Positions 34,097-42,096 of a stretch of DNA of 51,069 bases are shown here, in pieces; the first letter of the stretch is position 1, and every line of letters starts with the position of its first letter. This DNA is from Bacteroidota bacterium (GTDB taxonomy: Bacteria; Bacteroidota; Bacteroidia; Palsa-965): NCBI GenBank assembly GCA_020402865.1, contig JADBYT010000029.1:1-51069 (forward strand), given 5' to 3'. The translations under genes and the position numbers were made by a program. The notes beneath the pieces were generated by a model. That model saw nothing but the letters and a program-made list of their open reading frames with translations. It was not told where the DNA came from and ran no database searches.

Positions 34097-35134
34097 TTAA
34101 GGTCTTAATTTTCTGACTTGCGCACCCGCCTGCCACATTTCCGAGTTCTGGATTTCGGCCAGTTCAGATTGAAGCTGTTCACGATAATTGTTTTTTTGAT
34201 TAGCGGTAATGGTTCGTTCTGCTTCTTTACCGCTGGCTACACTATCGTACAATTTTTCGAATACGGGCTCGGTAGCCTTACGGAATTCATGCCTCCAGTC
34301 GAGTGCGCCGCGCTGTGCCGTGGTAGATGTGTTTGCAAACATCCATTCCATACCGTTTTCGGCCACGAGTGGCATAAGGCTCTGGGTGAGTTCTTCTACT
34401 GTTTCGTTGAAAGCTTCGGAGGGAGTATGTCCTTTTTTTCTGAGTATGTTGTATTGAGCTTCCATAATACCGGCAAGGGCCCCCATAAGCACACCGCGTT
34501 CGCCAGTTAAATCACTGAATACTTCGCGTGTAAAATCGGTTTCAAACAAATACCCTGAGCCAATGCCGATGCCAAGTGCCAGTGCAGTTTCCCGTGCGTT
34601 TCCGGAATAATCCTGATAAACTGCAAAACTCGAATTGATTCCCTTCTGCTGCAAAAAAAGTCGTCTTACGCTGGTTCCCGAACCTTTTGGAGCCACAAGC
34701 ACTACATCTACATCGGCTGGCGGAACAATGCCTGTTTTCTGGTGAAAGGTAACACCGAAGCCGTGAGAGAAATAAAGTGTTTTTCCCTTGGAGAGATGCT
34801 TTAAAAGCATGGGCCAGGCGTTTATTTGCCCTGCATCGGAATATAGGAACATGATTATTTCAGCTTTTGCACAGGCCGTTTCGGGTTCAAATAAATTTTC
34901 ATTTTCTTTCCAACCGTCATTCAATGCTTTTTCCCAACTGCCCGAATTTTTACGTTGCCCTACAATTACATTGAATCCGTTATCGCGCAGGTTGAGCGCC
35001 TGTGCTGGTCCCTGCACACCATAGCCAAGTACGGCAATGGTTTTGTTGTTTAATAATTTCTGTGCTTTTTCGATGCTGAAATCTGCGCGGGTAACTACTT
35101 CTTCCATTACCCCGCCAAAATTTAGTTTAGTCAT
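34097..35134 (-). CDS. ilvC: Ketol-acid reductoisomerase (class I)
   Basis: Isomerises and reduces acetolactate/acetohydroxybutyrate with NADPH. The 345-residue product has the dinucleotide loop LGYGVQGPAQALNLRDNG (about 38-54), FLYSDAGQ, LYFSHGFGV, VAPKGSGTSVR and the metal-binding ETDFTREVFSDLTGERGVL pattern in the C-terminal knotted domain, followed by an acidic Glu-rich helix (SEAFNETVEELTQ). It lies 33 bp downstream of ilvN and 17 bp upstream of ilvA. Confidence 0.96.
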   Translation of the reverse strand: MTKLNFGGVMEEVVTRADFSIEKAQKLLNNKTIAVLGYGVQGPAQALNLRDNGFNVIVGQRKNSGSWEKALNDGWKENENLFEPETACAKAEIIMFLYSDAGQINAWPMLLKHLSKGKTLYFSHGFGVTFHQKTGIVPPADVDVVLVAPKGSGTSVRRLFLQQKGINSSFAVYQDYSGNARETALALGIGIGSGYLFETDFTREVFSDLTGERGVLMGALAGIMEAQYNILRKKGHTPSEAFNETVEELTQSLMPLVAENGMEWMFANTSTTAQRGALDWRHEFRKATEPVFEKLYDSVASGKEAERTITANQKNNYREQLQSELAEIQNSEMWQAGAQVRKLRP

Positions 35135-35167
35135 TTGATTGTATATTTAGTTGATTTTGGTGTGTTG

Positions 35168-35707
35168 TTAATTCAATACTTCTGCTTCTTGAGGTTGTGA
35201 GGTTTCATTTACATCCAGAGCCGATGTAGTTCCCGAAAGGGTTACTGTAATACTTCCAGAGCGTGAAAATTCCAGTATTCCATACTGCTCAAGATCTTTG
35301 AACAGCGCATGGGTTTCATCGGTCGTTCCGGTTTTCTCAATCACAATAAATTGTTCCGTTACACTCAGGATTCTCGAGTGGTGACGACGGATTATTTTAT
35401 CGAGATCGTGAAATGCTGCCGACCGGAGGCCGAGTTTGTACAAAGCAATTTCTTGCTGCAGAACTTCGTTTTCCTGCTGGCAGCTGGTGTTGAGAACGTC
35501 AATCTGTTTCTGAATCTGAGTGATTACATTGTGTATCATTTGTTCGTTTGCGCGAACAAATACTGTGAAACGGAATACGCCTTCTTCTTCCGATGGCGAT
35601 GCGGTGATACTGTTAATATGAAGCCGCCGTCGGGTAAAAATGCAGGCAAGCCTGTTAATTATTCCGATCTGATTTTCGGTGAATACCGAAATGGCATAGT
35701 TGTTCAT
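35168..35707 (-). CDS. ilvN: Acetolactate synthase small (regulatory) subunit
   Basis: The 179-residue product starts with an ACT domain (about 3-78; ISVFTENQIGIINRLACIFTRR, RLHINSITASPSEEEGVFRFTVFV) that binds valine for feedback control of the large subunit, followed by a C-terminal domain (about 80-160; KLGLRSAAFHDLDKIIRRHHSRILSVTEQFIVIEKTG in outline) as in IlvN/IlvH. The last 20 residues are a low-complexity tail. It starts 7 bp after ilvB. Confidence 0.93.
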   Translation of the reverse strand: MNNYAISVFTENQIGIINRLACIFTRRRLHINSITASPSEEEGVFRFTVFVRANEQMIHNVITQIQKQIDVLNTSCQQENEVLQQEIALYKLGLRSAAFHDLDKIIRRHHSRILSVTEQFIVIEKTGTTDETHALFKDLEQYGILEFSRSGSITVTLSGTTSALDVNETSQPQEAEVLN

Positions 35708-35714
35708 TTCAATT

Positions 35715-37412
35715 TTATTTTAGTTTTACATCAGCCACACCGGCACCACCAGGCACCATGGGGAATACATTTTCTTCCTGCATCACTGTCACTTCAAGAA
35801 AGTATGGTTCTTTTGCACGGAGCATTTTATTGAGAGCTTCATCAAGCTGTGCGCGTTGATTAATTTTATTGGTTTTCAGGCCATAGCCCTTACAAATCAG
35901 CATAAAATCAGGGTTACTCATTTCGGTAAATGAGTATCTTTTTTCGAAAAACAACTCCTGCCATTGTCTTACCATTCCCAGGTAATTGTTGTTCAGCAAA
36001 AGCACTTTAACAGGAATCTGATACTGGCGAATAACCGCCAGTTCCTGCAAAGTCATTTGAAAACCACCATCGCCGAGCACAGCAATAACTTCTTTCTGAG
36101 GAACGGCCAGTTTAGCCCCCATTGCAGCGGGAAGACCATATCCCATTGTGCCAAGTCCGCCTGAGGTGATTAGCTGACCGCCATCGTTTAAAGTATAGTA
36201 GCGGCTGCAGATCATTTGATGCTGGCCCACATCGGTTACTACGATTGCTCTTCCACCTGTTTTCTTTGCCAGCAGGTGTATTACTTCTGCCATTTTCAAT
36301 TCGTTTCCATCTCCCGAAATCGCAGAATCAATTACGGTTTTTTGTTCAAGGTTTTTGCAGCGTTCAAATTCAGAAAGCCATTCCGGGTGCGCTTGATGCT
36401 TTACCAGTGGTAATAGTTTCATTAGCGCCTCTCTGGCATCAGCCACTATCGCTACGTCGGCTTTAATGATCTTATTAATTTCGGCAGGATCAATGTCGAT
36501 GTGAATGACCTTTGCCTGGCGGGCATAGGTTTTTACATTGCCGGTTACTCTGTCGTCGAAACGCATGCCTACAGCGATAATTAAGTCACATTCATTTGTG
36601 AGCACATTAGGGCCGTAATTTCCATGCATTCCGAGATATCCTACATATAATGGATGATCTGCTGGCATCGCCCCCAAACCGAGTAGTGTACAGGCAACCG
36701 GGCTTCCTGTTTTTTCGGATAATAATTTTAACTCGTTACGTGCACCGGATAGCAGTACCCCCTGTCCTGCAAGTATGTAAGGTCGTTTGGCTTCATTTAT
36801 TAGTGCTGCCGCTTGTTGCAGGTCGGTATCTTTGGCTGGTAATGAGGCTGTATAACTTCGAATACCCGTGCATTTTTCATATTCGAAATCGAACAACTCA
36901 AATTGCGCATCTTTGGTTATATCCACCAGCACCGGCCCCGGGCGGCCGCTCTGAGCAATGTAAAATGCTTTTGCGAGCACTGACGGAATATCAGCCGCAC
37001 GGGTTACCTGGCAATTCCATTTGGTAACAGGCGAGGTGATACTGATTATGTCTGTTTCCTGAAACGCATCGGTACCAAGCAATGGAGATGCAACCTGACC
37101 GGTGATACACACCAGCGGTGTGCTGTCTATCTGAGCATCCGCAAGGCCTGTAACCAGGTTTGTGGCTCCGGGGCCGGAGGTAGCGAGGCAGACACCGGTT
37201 TTGCCATTTGCACGGGCATAACCTTCGGCCGCATGTATTGCGCCCTGTTCATGCCTCACAAGAATATGAGTAATACGATCATTGTAATCGTAAAGTGCAT
37301 CATACACCGGCATAATTGCGCCGCCGGGATACCCGAATAGTATATCTGTATGTTCGGCCAGCAGGCTGAGAATAACTGCTCTGGCTCCGTTAATTTTCGT
37401 GGAAGTGCCCAT
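35715..37412 (-). CDS. ilvB: Acetolactate synthase large subunit
   Basis: Condenses pyruvate with pyruvate or 2-oxobutanoate using thiamine diphosphate. The 565 residues show the N-terminal TPP Glu in RHEQGAIHAAEGYA, the FAD-binding middle domain (LLGLGAMPADHPLYVGYLGMHG), and the C-terminal TPP motif GDGGFQMTLQELAVI...NNNYLGMVRQWQ. The end EVTVMQEENVFPMVPGGAG is typical of the family. It is preceded by a promoter, leader ORF and attenuator in the ilvD-ilvB gap. Confidence 0.97.
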   Translation of the reverse strand: MGTSTKINGARAVILSLLAEHTDILFGYPGGAIMPVYDALYDYNDRITHILVRHEQGAIHAAEGYARANGKTGVCLATSGPGATNLVTGLADAQIDSTPLVCITGQVASPLLGTDAFQETDIISITSPVTKWNCQVTRAADIPSVLAKAFYIAQSGRPGPVLVDITKDAQFELFDFEYEKCTGIRSYTASLPAKDTDLQQAAALINEAKRPYILAGQGVLLSGARNELKLLSEKTGSPVACTLLGLGAMPADHPLYVGYLGMHGNYGPNVLTNECDLIIAVGMRFDDRVTGNVKTYARQAKVIHIDIDPAEINKIIKADVAIVADAREALMKLLPLVKHQAHPEWLSEFERCKNLEQKTVIDSAISGDGNELKMAEVIHLLAKKTGGRAIVVTDVGQHQMICSRYYTLNDGGQLITSGGLGTMGYGLPAAMGAKLAVPQKEVIAVLGDGGFQMTLQELAVIRQYQIPVKVLLLNNNYLGMVRQWQELFFEKRYSFTEMSNPDFMLICKGYGLKTNKINQRAQLDEALNKMLRAKEPYFLEVTVMQEENVFPMVPGGAGVADVKLK

Positions 37413-37471
37413 TTTAATTAATATGTCTGTCCGTACTCGTCCATTTTATTGCTTTTTTTTGGGTAAGAAAA

Positions 37472-37500
37472 AAGCCCTTCTCAGACTCTGAGAAGGGCTT
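37472..37500 (-). terminator. ilvB attenuator terminator
   Basis: A 14-bp perfect inverted repeat (37472-37485 with 37487-37500) forms a strong stem followed on the minus strand by six T (37468-37473 region). It lies between the leader ORF and ilvB, so it would stop transcription before the structural genes. Confidence 0.9.
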
Positions 37501-37543
37501 AATATATAGCCAAGCGTAATCGCTCTCAGACTCGGTCTGTGAG
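37487..37543 (-). promoter_or_regulatory. ilvB attenuator: early hairpin and antiterminator pairing
   Basis: Minus-strand positions 37543-37523 fold into a hairpin (CTC-A-CAGAC / GTCTG-A-GAG with a CGA loop and one A-A mismatch) that includes the last leader codons and stop. Its 3' side TCTGAGA (37530-37524) can alternatively pair perfectly with TCTCAGA (37493-37487), the first half of the terminator stem. Ribosome stalling on the Val/Ile codons would block the early hairpin and favour the alternative pairing, allowing read-through. Confidence 0.65.
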
Positions 37544-37591
37544 TGAAATAATGACAATTACAAATTGCGTATTGCTGGTTGTGTTAAGCAT
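37526..37591 (-). CDS. ilvB leader peptide (attenuation)
   Basis: A 21-codon frame starts at the ATG at 37591 and ends in TGA at 37526-37528. Residues 11-15 are Val-Ile-Val-Ile-Ile (codons GTA ATT GTC ATT ATT), and Leu and Val codons also follow, exactly the amino acids made by this operon. It is followed by the early hairpin and terminator. No Shine-Dalgarno is seen; the promoter's -7 element ends four bases before the ATG, so the leader may be translated as a leaderless message. I infer regulation by ribosome stalling when Val/Ile-tRNA is short. Confidence 0.7.
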   Translation of the reverse strand: MLNTTSNTQFVIVIISLTDRV

Positions 37592-37595
37592 GAGT

Positions 37596-37626
37596 CAAAA
37601 GTAGAGATTCTGTTTTGTATTCCAAA
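37596..37626 (-). promoter_or_regulatory. Promoter of the ilvBNCA leader
   Basis: On the minus strand TTTG (37623-37626), 19 nt and TACTTTTG (37596-37603) match the Bacteroidota consensus exactly. It lies 31 bp after the ilvD stop and four bases before the leader ATG. Confidence 0.75.
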
Positions 37627-37656
37627 TTTATTTTTGTTTGATATTAGTGAGTCTGA

Positions 37657-39336
37657 TTATTCATCTGTTACACACCCTTCTGATGCACTTTGTACTGTTT
37701 TGTAGTATTTGAGTAGTGTTCCGTTTTTTACAGGAACTTCTTTTGGGGTATAAGTAGTGCGTCTGAGTGTAAATTCTTCTTCTGACAGGTGGAGTGTAAG
37801 CGTATTATTTACAGCATCAATTGATATCAGGTCGTTGTTTTGAATCAGTGCAATAGGTCCGCCGTCCTGAGCTTCTGGAGTTATATGCCCTACAACAAGC
37901 CCGTGTGTGCCTCCCGAAAATCGCCCGTCGGTAATAAGTGCGGTTTTTTTACCAAGTCCCGCGCCCATTATTGCCGAAGTGGGTTTTAGCATTTCGGGCA
38001 TTCCCGGACCGCCCTTTGGACCAGCGTATCGAATTACGATTACATTTCCTTCTTTCACTTTACCGGAGCTGATTCCCTGTATTGCATCGGTTTCGTTATC
38101 AAATACAACCGCATTGCCACAGAAAAACTCACCTTCGTTTCCGCTTATTTTGGCCACAGCGCCCTCAGGAGCAAGGTTGCCATATAATACTTGTATATGT
38201 CCGGCTGGTTTTACCGGATGTTCGGGTGTGGCAATAATTGTTTGTCCTTCGGCAAGGGGATTGGCATCGCGTAGGTTTTCCGCCACAGTTTTCCCTGTTA
38301 CTGTAAGGCAATCACCATGAAGCATTCCTTTCTCAAGCATGAGCTTCATCACAGCTGGAATTCCGCCTGCGTGGTGAAGATCTTCCATCAGATATTTGCC
38401 GCTGGGTTTCAGGTCTGCGAGGCAGGGAGTGTTATTGCTTAGTCGTTGAAAATCGTCGAGATTTAGTTTTACGCCAACAGAACGAGCCATAGCAATTAAG
38501 TGTAAAACGGCATTGGTTGACCCGCCCAGTACCATCACCAGTCTTATTGCATTCTCAAATGCGCGGAAGGTCATAATATCAGAAGGGCAGATGTTTTTCT
38601 CGAGAAGTATTCGCATGTATTTTCCGGCCTCGGCACATTCGTGTTTTTTTTCGAGGCTCATAGCCGGGTTCGAAGAACTGTATGGCAAAGCCATGCCCAG
38701 TGCTTCTATTGCCGATGCCATTGTGTTGGCGGTGTACATTCCTCCGCAAGCACCTGCACCGGGGCAGGCATTGCGTATTATGGCCTTAAAATCGAAGTCG
38801 GAAATTTTCTCGCTGAATTTCTGTCCCAGTGCTTCAAATGCTGAAACGATATTCAGTTTCTCTCCGTTGTGTGAACCAGAGTGTATGGTGCCGCCGTAAA
38901 CCATTATCGACGGACGGTTTAGCCTGCCCATGGCAATGAGTGAACCGGGCATGTTTTTATCGCAGCCAACTACCGCAATCACTCCATCGTACCAGTGAGC
39001 ATTAACGACCGTTTCAATACTGTCGGCAATAATTTCTCTTGACACCAGAGAGTACTTCATGCCGCTGGTTCCATTGGCAATTCCATCACTTACGCCAATG
39101 GTGTTGAAAATCAGTCCCACCAGTCCATGGTCTGCAACTCCTTTCTTTACATCAAGAGCCAGGCCGTTTAAATGCATGTTGCAGGTATTGCCTTCGTATC
39201 CGGTTGATACAATGCCAACCTGTGCTTTGTCGAAATCTGCTTCCTTAAGCCCAATTCCAAAGAGCATAGCCTGTGATCCCGGTTGTGTAGGGTCTTGTGT
39301 GAGTGTGGCGCTGTATCTGTTGAGTTTGTTTGACAT
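37657..39336 (-). CDS. ilvD: Dihydroxy-acid dehydratase
   Basis: Dehydrates 2,3-dihydroxy acids to the 2-oxo acids of valine and isoleucine with an Fe-S cluster. From the ATG at 39336 the product has 559 residues with cluster ligands in [21 protein letters not shown] and [16 protein letters not shown], and the C-terminal [20 protein letters not shown]. The start at 39336 ([14 protein letters not shown]) fits family N-termini better than the longer frame to 39378. It lies 68 bp after ilvE, and the ilvB attenuator region follows its stop. Confidence 0.96.
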   Translation of the reverse strand: MSNKLNRYSATLTQDPTQPGSQAMLFGIGLKEADFDKAQVGIVSTGYEGNTCNMHLNGLALDVKKGVADHGLVGLIFNTIGVSDGIANGTSGMKYSLVSREIIADSIETVVNAHWYDGVIAVVGCDKNMPGSLIAMGRLNRPSIMVYGGTIHSGSHNGEKLNIVSAFEALGQKFSEKISDFDFKAIIRNACPGAGACGGMYTANTMASAIEALGMALPYSSSNPAMSLEKKHECAEAGKYMRILLEKNICPSDIMTFRAFENAIRLVMVLGGSTNAVLHLIAMARSVGVKLNLDDFQRLSNNTPCLADLKPSGKYLMEDLHHAGGIPAVMKLMLEKGMLHGDCLTVTGKTVAENLRDANPLAEGQTIIATPEHPVKPAGHIQVLYGNLAPEGAVAKISGNEGEFFCGNAVVFDNETDAIQGISSGKVKEGNVIVIRYAGPKGGPGMPEMLKPTSAIMGAGLGKKTALITDGRFSGGTHGLVVGHITPEAQDGGPIALIQNNDLISIDAVNNTLTLHLSEEEFTLRRTTYTPKEVPVKNGTLLKYYKTVQSASEGCVTDE

Positions 39337-39404
39337 ACGTCGCTTTATTTGGATACATAGTATTTTTCGTAAAGGCAATTTGGAGCCGATATTATGCTGT
39401 GCTT

Positions 39405-40292
39405 TCAGATAAGAACGTTTCGTTCTTCAGTTAATGTAACCAGCTCCTTGTACTTTTTAGCAAGCCGCGCTCCGAGTGTATCTTCCCATTTTTTTACAAA
39501 TGGAATATTGTTGAGCGAATTCAAACCGGTTACCTCTACCGCAGTACCTGTAAAAAATGCACCGTCGGCATTAAATACATCTTCAGGAGTAAACAGTTTT
39601 TCCTTTAACGTAAAGCCCAGTTCTTGGCATAATTCAAACATTGTAGCACGGGTTATTCCGGGGAGTATGTTGCCTTTGGGTGGTGTGTATAATATTCCGT
39701 TCTTTTCGTAAAAGAAATTTGCACCTGATCCTTCGGCTACAAAACCATTTGGGTCAAGTAGCAATGCATCGTTGTATCCTTTTGAACGTGCTTCGCAGGT
39801 GGCTAATATTGAATTAATATAATGACCAGTAACTTTGGCTTCCACATGACAGGAATGCGGGTTCGGTCTTTGATAGCTGGAAACGCCAATATCGAGAAGT
39901 TCTGATCCTAGATATTTCCCCCATTCCCAAGCGCAGATGAATATATTTATTTCGTTTCCTTCGGTGAGTGACATATTTGGCCCGCAATACACAAGCGGAC
40001 GGATGTAGGCATCACTCAGGTTGTTTTCTTTCAGCAGTTTATAGGTAATGGAGGTTAGTTCTTCTACAGTGTATGGAACATGAATATGCACTTTTGAAGC
40101 TGAATAGATTAACCGTTCATAGTGTTCCTTTACCTTGAAGATACTAGTGCCATGTGGTGTATGATAACTTCTTATCCCTTCAAATACACCGTATCCGTAA
40201 TGAAGGGTTTGTGAGTAGAGGCCGGTGGTGGCTTCGGTGGCTGGCAGAAAACTGCCGTTTAAAAATACTTTGGTGTTAGGTTGGTAGTACAT
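39405..40292 (-). CDS. ilvE: Branched-chain amino acid aminotransferase
   Basis: Transfers the amino group from glutamate to the 2-oxo acids of Val, Ile and Leu, the last step. The 295 residues have the fold-type IV PLP features: [14 protein letters not shown] near the N-terminus, the PLP Lys in [41 protein letters not shown] and the C-terminal [11 protein letters not shown]. It is the first structural gene of the cluster and is preceded by its own promoter, leader ORF and attenuator. Confidence 0.95.
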   Translation of the reverse strand: MYYQPNTKVFLNGSFLPATEATTGLYSQTLHYGYGVFEGIRSYHTPHGTSIFKVKEHYERLIYSASKVHIHVPYTVEELTSITYKLLKENNLSDAYIRPLVYCGPNMSLTEGNEINIFICAWEWGKYLGSELLDIGVSSYQRPNPHSCHVEAKVTGHYINSILATCEARSKGYNDALLLDPNGFVAEGSGANFFYEKNGILYTPPKGNILPGITRATMFELCQELGFTLKEKLFTPEDVFNADGAFFTGTAVEVTGLNSLNNIPFVKKWEDTLGARLAKKYKELVTLTEERNVLI

Positions 40293-40321
40293 GTGTTTTG
40301 TGTGGTGTTGAGATATAAAAA

Positions 40322-40352
40322 AAGCTCCTTACTTGTTAGAGAGAAGGAGCTT
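40322..40352 (-). terminator. ilvE attenuator terminator
   Basis: A 9-bp stem (AAGCTCCTT/AAGGAGCTT; 40322-40330 with 40344-40352) with a 13-nt loop is followed on the minus strand by seven T (40323-40317). It lies between the leader ORF and ilvE. Confidence 0.85.
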
Positions 40353-40412
40353 CATAATGAGCAATTTTCCTCCATCTTCATTAAAGAGGGATGATATTGA
40401 CAATGAAGGATG
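40342..40412 (-). promoter_or_regulatory. ilvE attenuator: early hairpin and antiterminator pairing
   Basis: On the minus strand CATC-C-TTCATT (40412-40402) can pair with AATGAAGATG (40382-40373), ten pairs with one bulged C, enclosing the Ile/Val codons of the leader. Its 3' side AGATGGAG (40377-40370) can instead pair with CTCCTTCT (40349-40342) of the terminator stem, seven of eight bases. Stalled ribosomes would favour the second pairing and read-through. Confidence 0.55.
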
Positions 40413-40431
40413 TATTTTTTGCAGGTTGCAT
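40381..40431 (-). CDS. ilvE leader peptide (attenuation)
   Basis: A 16-codon frame from the ATG at 40431 to TAA at 40381, encoding MQPAKNTSFIVNIIPL. The end holds Ile-Val-Asn-Ile-Ile-Pro-Leu, rich in the amino acids of the pathway. It begins about 21 nt after the -7 element, giving a short 5' leader. With the downstream hairpins it fits ribosome-mediated attenuation. The role rests on this arrangement and the parallel with the ilvB leader. Confidence 0.7.
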   Translation of the reverse strand: MQPAKNTSFIVNIIPL

Positions 40432-40452
40432 TTTGCTTCTGGATTACTTCGG

Positions 40453-40484
40453 CAAACATATACGCTCCTTTGTGTAAGCACAAA
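40453..40484 (-). promoter_or_regulatory. Promoter of the ilvED leader
   Basis: On the minus strand TTTG (40481-40484), 20 nt and TATGTTTG (40453-40460) match the Bacteroidota consensus. The leader ATG follows 21 nt downstream. Confidence 0.75.
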
Positions 40485-40525
40485 TAATATTTTTTATATA
40501 TTAGTGCGTCTGATTAAGTAAAATT

Positions 40526-42058
40526 ATGTCCGCTTCAAAATCTCATCCCTGCTTCTTGCTTGTTAAATCAATGACTATGTCTGAAAAAAGATATTATAAA
40601 ATTTGGTCATCGAGGCATATTATAGGGAGTCAGAATAAGTATATTTCATTATTTGATGCACTCGACTCTCAGGTTGAAGAAAATGATGTGCTTTTAAAGG
40701 TTGAGTTGAAAAAGCAAAATATCAACGTCGATTATCTTTCTGCTGATAAGAATTACTTGTATCATCATATTCTTAAATCCCTTAACTCCTTTCATTCCTC
40801 AAAAAGTCTTAGTCTTGAAATAAAAGAGATTTTGATTTCAGTAGAAATCCTTTTTAGTAAAGGGATTTATGACCAATGTCTGAAATTGATTAAGCGGGCT
40901 AAGGGGCTGGCACTTTCCATAGAAAATTTTCAACTACTGCTTGATATCCTTGTCTGGGAGCGTAAATGCCTGGGGTATTCACAAGGTATAAAAGTAGCCT
41001 ATCAGGCAAATAAGGAGATATCTGTTTATTCGAAGCAGGCGGTAAATCAGAAAAAGTATTCGGATATCTTTTTTCGGATAGCCTTGCTCAGGCAACGTTA
41101 CAATAAAGGAGAAAAGTCGATTGTGTTTGAAAAGCTTAAGAAAATAATGGATAATCCCCTCTTGGAAAATGAGGAGAATGCACTTTCTTTTTCGGCGCTA
41201 GTGCGTTTTCATCAGATTTATTCGCTGTTTTATTTTATAAAAGACGATAAGGAAAAAGAACTCGTACATACACTTCGACTGATTGATTTAATAGACAGTA
41301 ATGAAATCTACTGGAATGAAAATCCGCTTGATTATGTTACGATATACAGTCGTCTCCTTGCATTGAAAAGAGGTAAAGGACGTAAAGAAATAGAAGCTGA
41401 TTTGCGGAAGATGCGTGCATTTCCTGATCGTGTGAAAATTTCGAGACAAACAATAATCGACAGGGTTTTTGTGTACTCATCCATGTCTGAACTGGCTATG
41501 CTTATTGAACATAAAGACTTTTCATCTGGTTATGTCTTAATAAAAGGGATTGCCCTCCAACTTGAAAAAATTGCCACGCCTATGGAGAAAGGCTATTACA
41601 TTTCGATGTACTATATGTTTGGATATATATGTTTTGCTATGGGTAAGTTTCACGAGTCACTAAAATATTTTAATCACGTGATTAATAGCTTTAAAGAAGA
41701 TCAGCGACCAGATATTTATTATCAGGCTAAGTTGCTTGGTATGCTCAATCAATATGAGTTGGGCAATTATGAGTTGCTGGGTTATCAGTATAATTCTGTC
41801 TATAATTTTTACAGGAAAAGAAGAAGGTTGTATGAGACAGAGAAAGTGGTTCTTGGTTTTTTAAAGCAAGCCGAAGGAGCGCATCTCAATCATACAATTC
41901 AACACTTACTCACGGAGCTTCACAAGAGTCTGAATGAAATAGCTGTTAATAGTTTTGAGCGTAATGCATTGAATTTATTTGACTTTACTTTTTGGGCACA
42001 AGCACGAATAAAGGGCAAAACAATGAATGAATTTTCAGGACAACGTATCAGGCAATAG
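40526..42058 (+). CDS. Helical TPR-like protein, family copy 1
   Basis: The 510-residue product is nearly all alpha-helical with no signal peptide or membrane helix. Its N-terminal 120 residues share a pattern with the two minus-strand proteins downstream: Met-Ser-Glu-Lys-x-Tyr-Tyr-Lys, an ISLFDAL segment, a KNYLYHHILKSLNSFHSS segment and ILFSKGIYDQCLKLIKRAKGLA. The rest contains TPR-like helical pairs (e.g. YYMFGYICFAMGKFHESLKYFNHVI). I do not recognise a named family; it may be a protein-protein scaffold. The ATG at 40526 lines up with the starts of the other copies. It is divergent from the ilv cluster. Confidence 0.75.
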   Translation: MSASKSHPCFLLVKSMTMSEKRYYKIWSSRHIIGSQNKYISLFDALDSQVEENDVLLKVELKKQNINVDYLSADKNYLYHHILKSLNSFHSSKSLSLEIKEILISVEILFSKGIYDQCLKLIKRAKGLALSIENFQLLLDILVWERKCLGYSQGIKVAYQANKEISVYSKQAVNQKKYSDIFFRIALLRQRYNKGEKSIVFEKLKKIMDNPLLENEENALSFSALVRFHQIYSLFYFIKDDKEKELVHTLRLIDLIDSNEIYWNENPLDYVTIYSRLLALKRGKGRKEIEADLRKMRAFPDRVKISRQTIIDRVFVYSSMSELAMLIEHKDFSSGYVLIKGIALQLEKIATPMEKGYYISMYYMFGYICFAMGKFHESLKYFNHVINSFKEDQRPDIYYQAKLLGMLNQYELGNYELLGYQYNSVYNFYRKRRRLYETEKVVLGFLKQAEGAHLNHTIQHLLTELHKSLNEIAVNSFERNALNLFDFTFWAQARIKGKTMNEFSGQRIRQ

Positions 42059-42096
42059 TTGTTTGTATTACTTGAGATGCAGGACAAACATTTCAT

